A stretch of 64,000 bases of DNA from Burkholderiaceae bacterium (GTDB lineage: Bacteria; Pseudomonadota; Gammaproteobacteria; Burkholderiales; Burkholderiaceae_D): contig JARLJG010000070.1 in assembly GCA_031291325.1 (NCBI GenBank), positions 22,330 to 86,329 on the forward strand. The letters are read 5' to 3'. This document shows, in pieces, positions 63,568 to 64,000 of this stretch. The notes beneath the pieces are model-generated. The model had not been told where the DNA came from. It did no database searches and worked only from the letters and a program-made list of their open reading frames with translations. The position numbers and the translations under genes are program-made. How positions within the stretch are numbered: position 1 is the stretch's first letter; every line of letters begins with the position of its first letter.

Positions 63568-64000
63568 TCCCTTATTATGAAATCAAATGCATGTAATTGA
63601 GCCGGGCGCTTTTGGCGCCCAGAGGTGAATCTTAAACAGAAATCAAACAGGCTGTTGAACCTCCCCGAATGCAGGGAGCTTGTGTTGCCAGATGCAGGCG
63701 AAGCCAAGAAATTACTTGCACCGTACTGCGCAGAATATCCGCGTTGACCTTGGAACATGAAGCTGGGGCGCCGGAAATTCTGTGTATTACAATCGACCAA
63801 AACTGAGACAAAGTCTAAAAAACTTGTGACGATTCAGAGCAAATAGTTTTAATAAAATAGGTTCATCCGAGTATTTTGTGGGTAGAAACGCTAGCATAAC
63901 CCTCCGTCGTCCCCGCGAAGGCGGGGACCCATAGGGAATTCGCTCGAGCGATGTCACTATAGATTCCCGCCTTCGCGGGAACGACGAGGTTTTTGCATAA
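63568..64000. other. Intergenic region upstream of the S53 protease to the window end
   Basis: It contains a GGGCGC-TTTTG-GCGCCC hairpin at 63604-63620 and the second REPIN-like repeat at 63860-63996. A short minus-strand frame at 63564-63800 has no recognisable product. No gene is seen. Confidence 0.6.
63860..63996 (-). repeat. REPIN-like palindromic repeat, copy 2
   Basis: Inverted copy of 58484-58630. It has CCGAGTATTTTGTGGGTA, then GTCCCCGCGAAGGCGGGGAC and TTCCCGCCTTCGCGGGAA, about 40 bases apart. Identity extends through GGTTCATCC on one side and AACCTCGTCGTTCCCGC on the other. The first palindrome has compensating changes that keep the stem paired. Confidence 0.85.

Noticed and set aside
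63564..63800. A 78-residue minus-strand frame upstream of the protease
   Set aside because: It overlaps the protease start region and has no start signal or recognisable sequence.

Overview
The window looks like chromosomal DNA of a Gram-negative betaproteobacterium, most likely order Burkholderiales and perhaps family Oxalobacteraceae. This rests on gene content: a DUF2863 protein, a phasin, a complete system I (Ccm) cytochrome c maturation operon, an NAD-linked Fds formate dehydrogenase, UbiU/UbiV/UbiT and LytS/AlgR-type signalling. The family assignment is inference. There is no phage, plasmid or CRISPR signature. The mobile-type features are a pair of related palindromic repeats and one small gene flanked by a duplicated gene end.

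Layout. 1-6 kb: a truncated phasin gene, a LytS/LytTR two-component pair, a hemerythrin-like protein and the operon for O2-independent ubiquinone synthesis (ubiU-ubiV-ubiT). 6.0-13.7 kb: a ribbon-helix-helix regulator, then a six-gene cluster that looks like hydrogenase-4 (hyfB-C-E-F-G-I). Its large subunit has lost all four Ni-Fe cysteines, so it is better read as an energy-converting hydrogenase-related (Ehr) complex. 13.7-24 kb: ynfA between an intact and a broken hyfI 3' end, an orphan protein with a papain-like Cys/His pattern, tRNA-Pro(GGG), an M14 carboxypeptidase, a CYTH phosphatase, a DUF2863 protein, MgtA, and a TPR protein fused to a GT9-like domain. 24-30.7 kb: a signalling island (ANTAR regulator, HD-GYP regulator, three-PAS hybrid kinase, HPt, CheY-like receiver). 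31-38.2 kb: ccmABCDEFGHI. 38.3-49.9 kb: a REC-EAL phosphodiesterase, two drug-efflux-type MFS/regulator sets, a DUF1993 protein, and a tight trio of a ParB-like protein, a SulP transporter and PPK2. 50-56 kb: fdsGBA-fdhD-fdsD. 56-64 kb: a luciferase-like monooxygenase, an L-lactate dehydrogenase-type flavoenzyme, alanine dehydrogenase with a divergent Lrp regulator, a flavin-reductase-like protein and a secreted sedolisin (S53) protease.

How it fits together. FNR/ANR-type sites (TTGAT-N4-ATCAA or one base off) lie at about -41.5 from plausible -10 boxes upstream of the phasin gene, ubiUVT and ccmA. Further near-consensus copies lie beside the hemerythrin gene and upstream of the flavin-reductase gene. 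Together they suggest a low-oxygen programme: quinone made without O2, cytochromes c matured, oxygen or iron sensed by hemerythrin, storage granules managed. Fds formate oxidation and the Ehr-type complex would be further energy modules. The regulatory reading is inference from motif and spacing. Gene identities come from recognised motifs in the translations.
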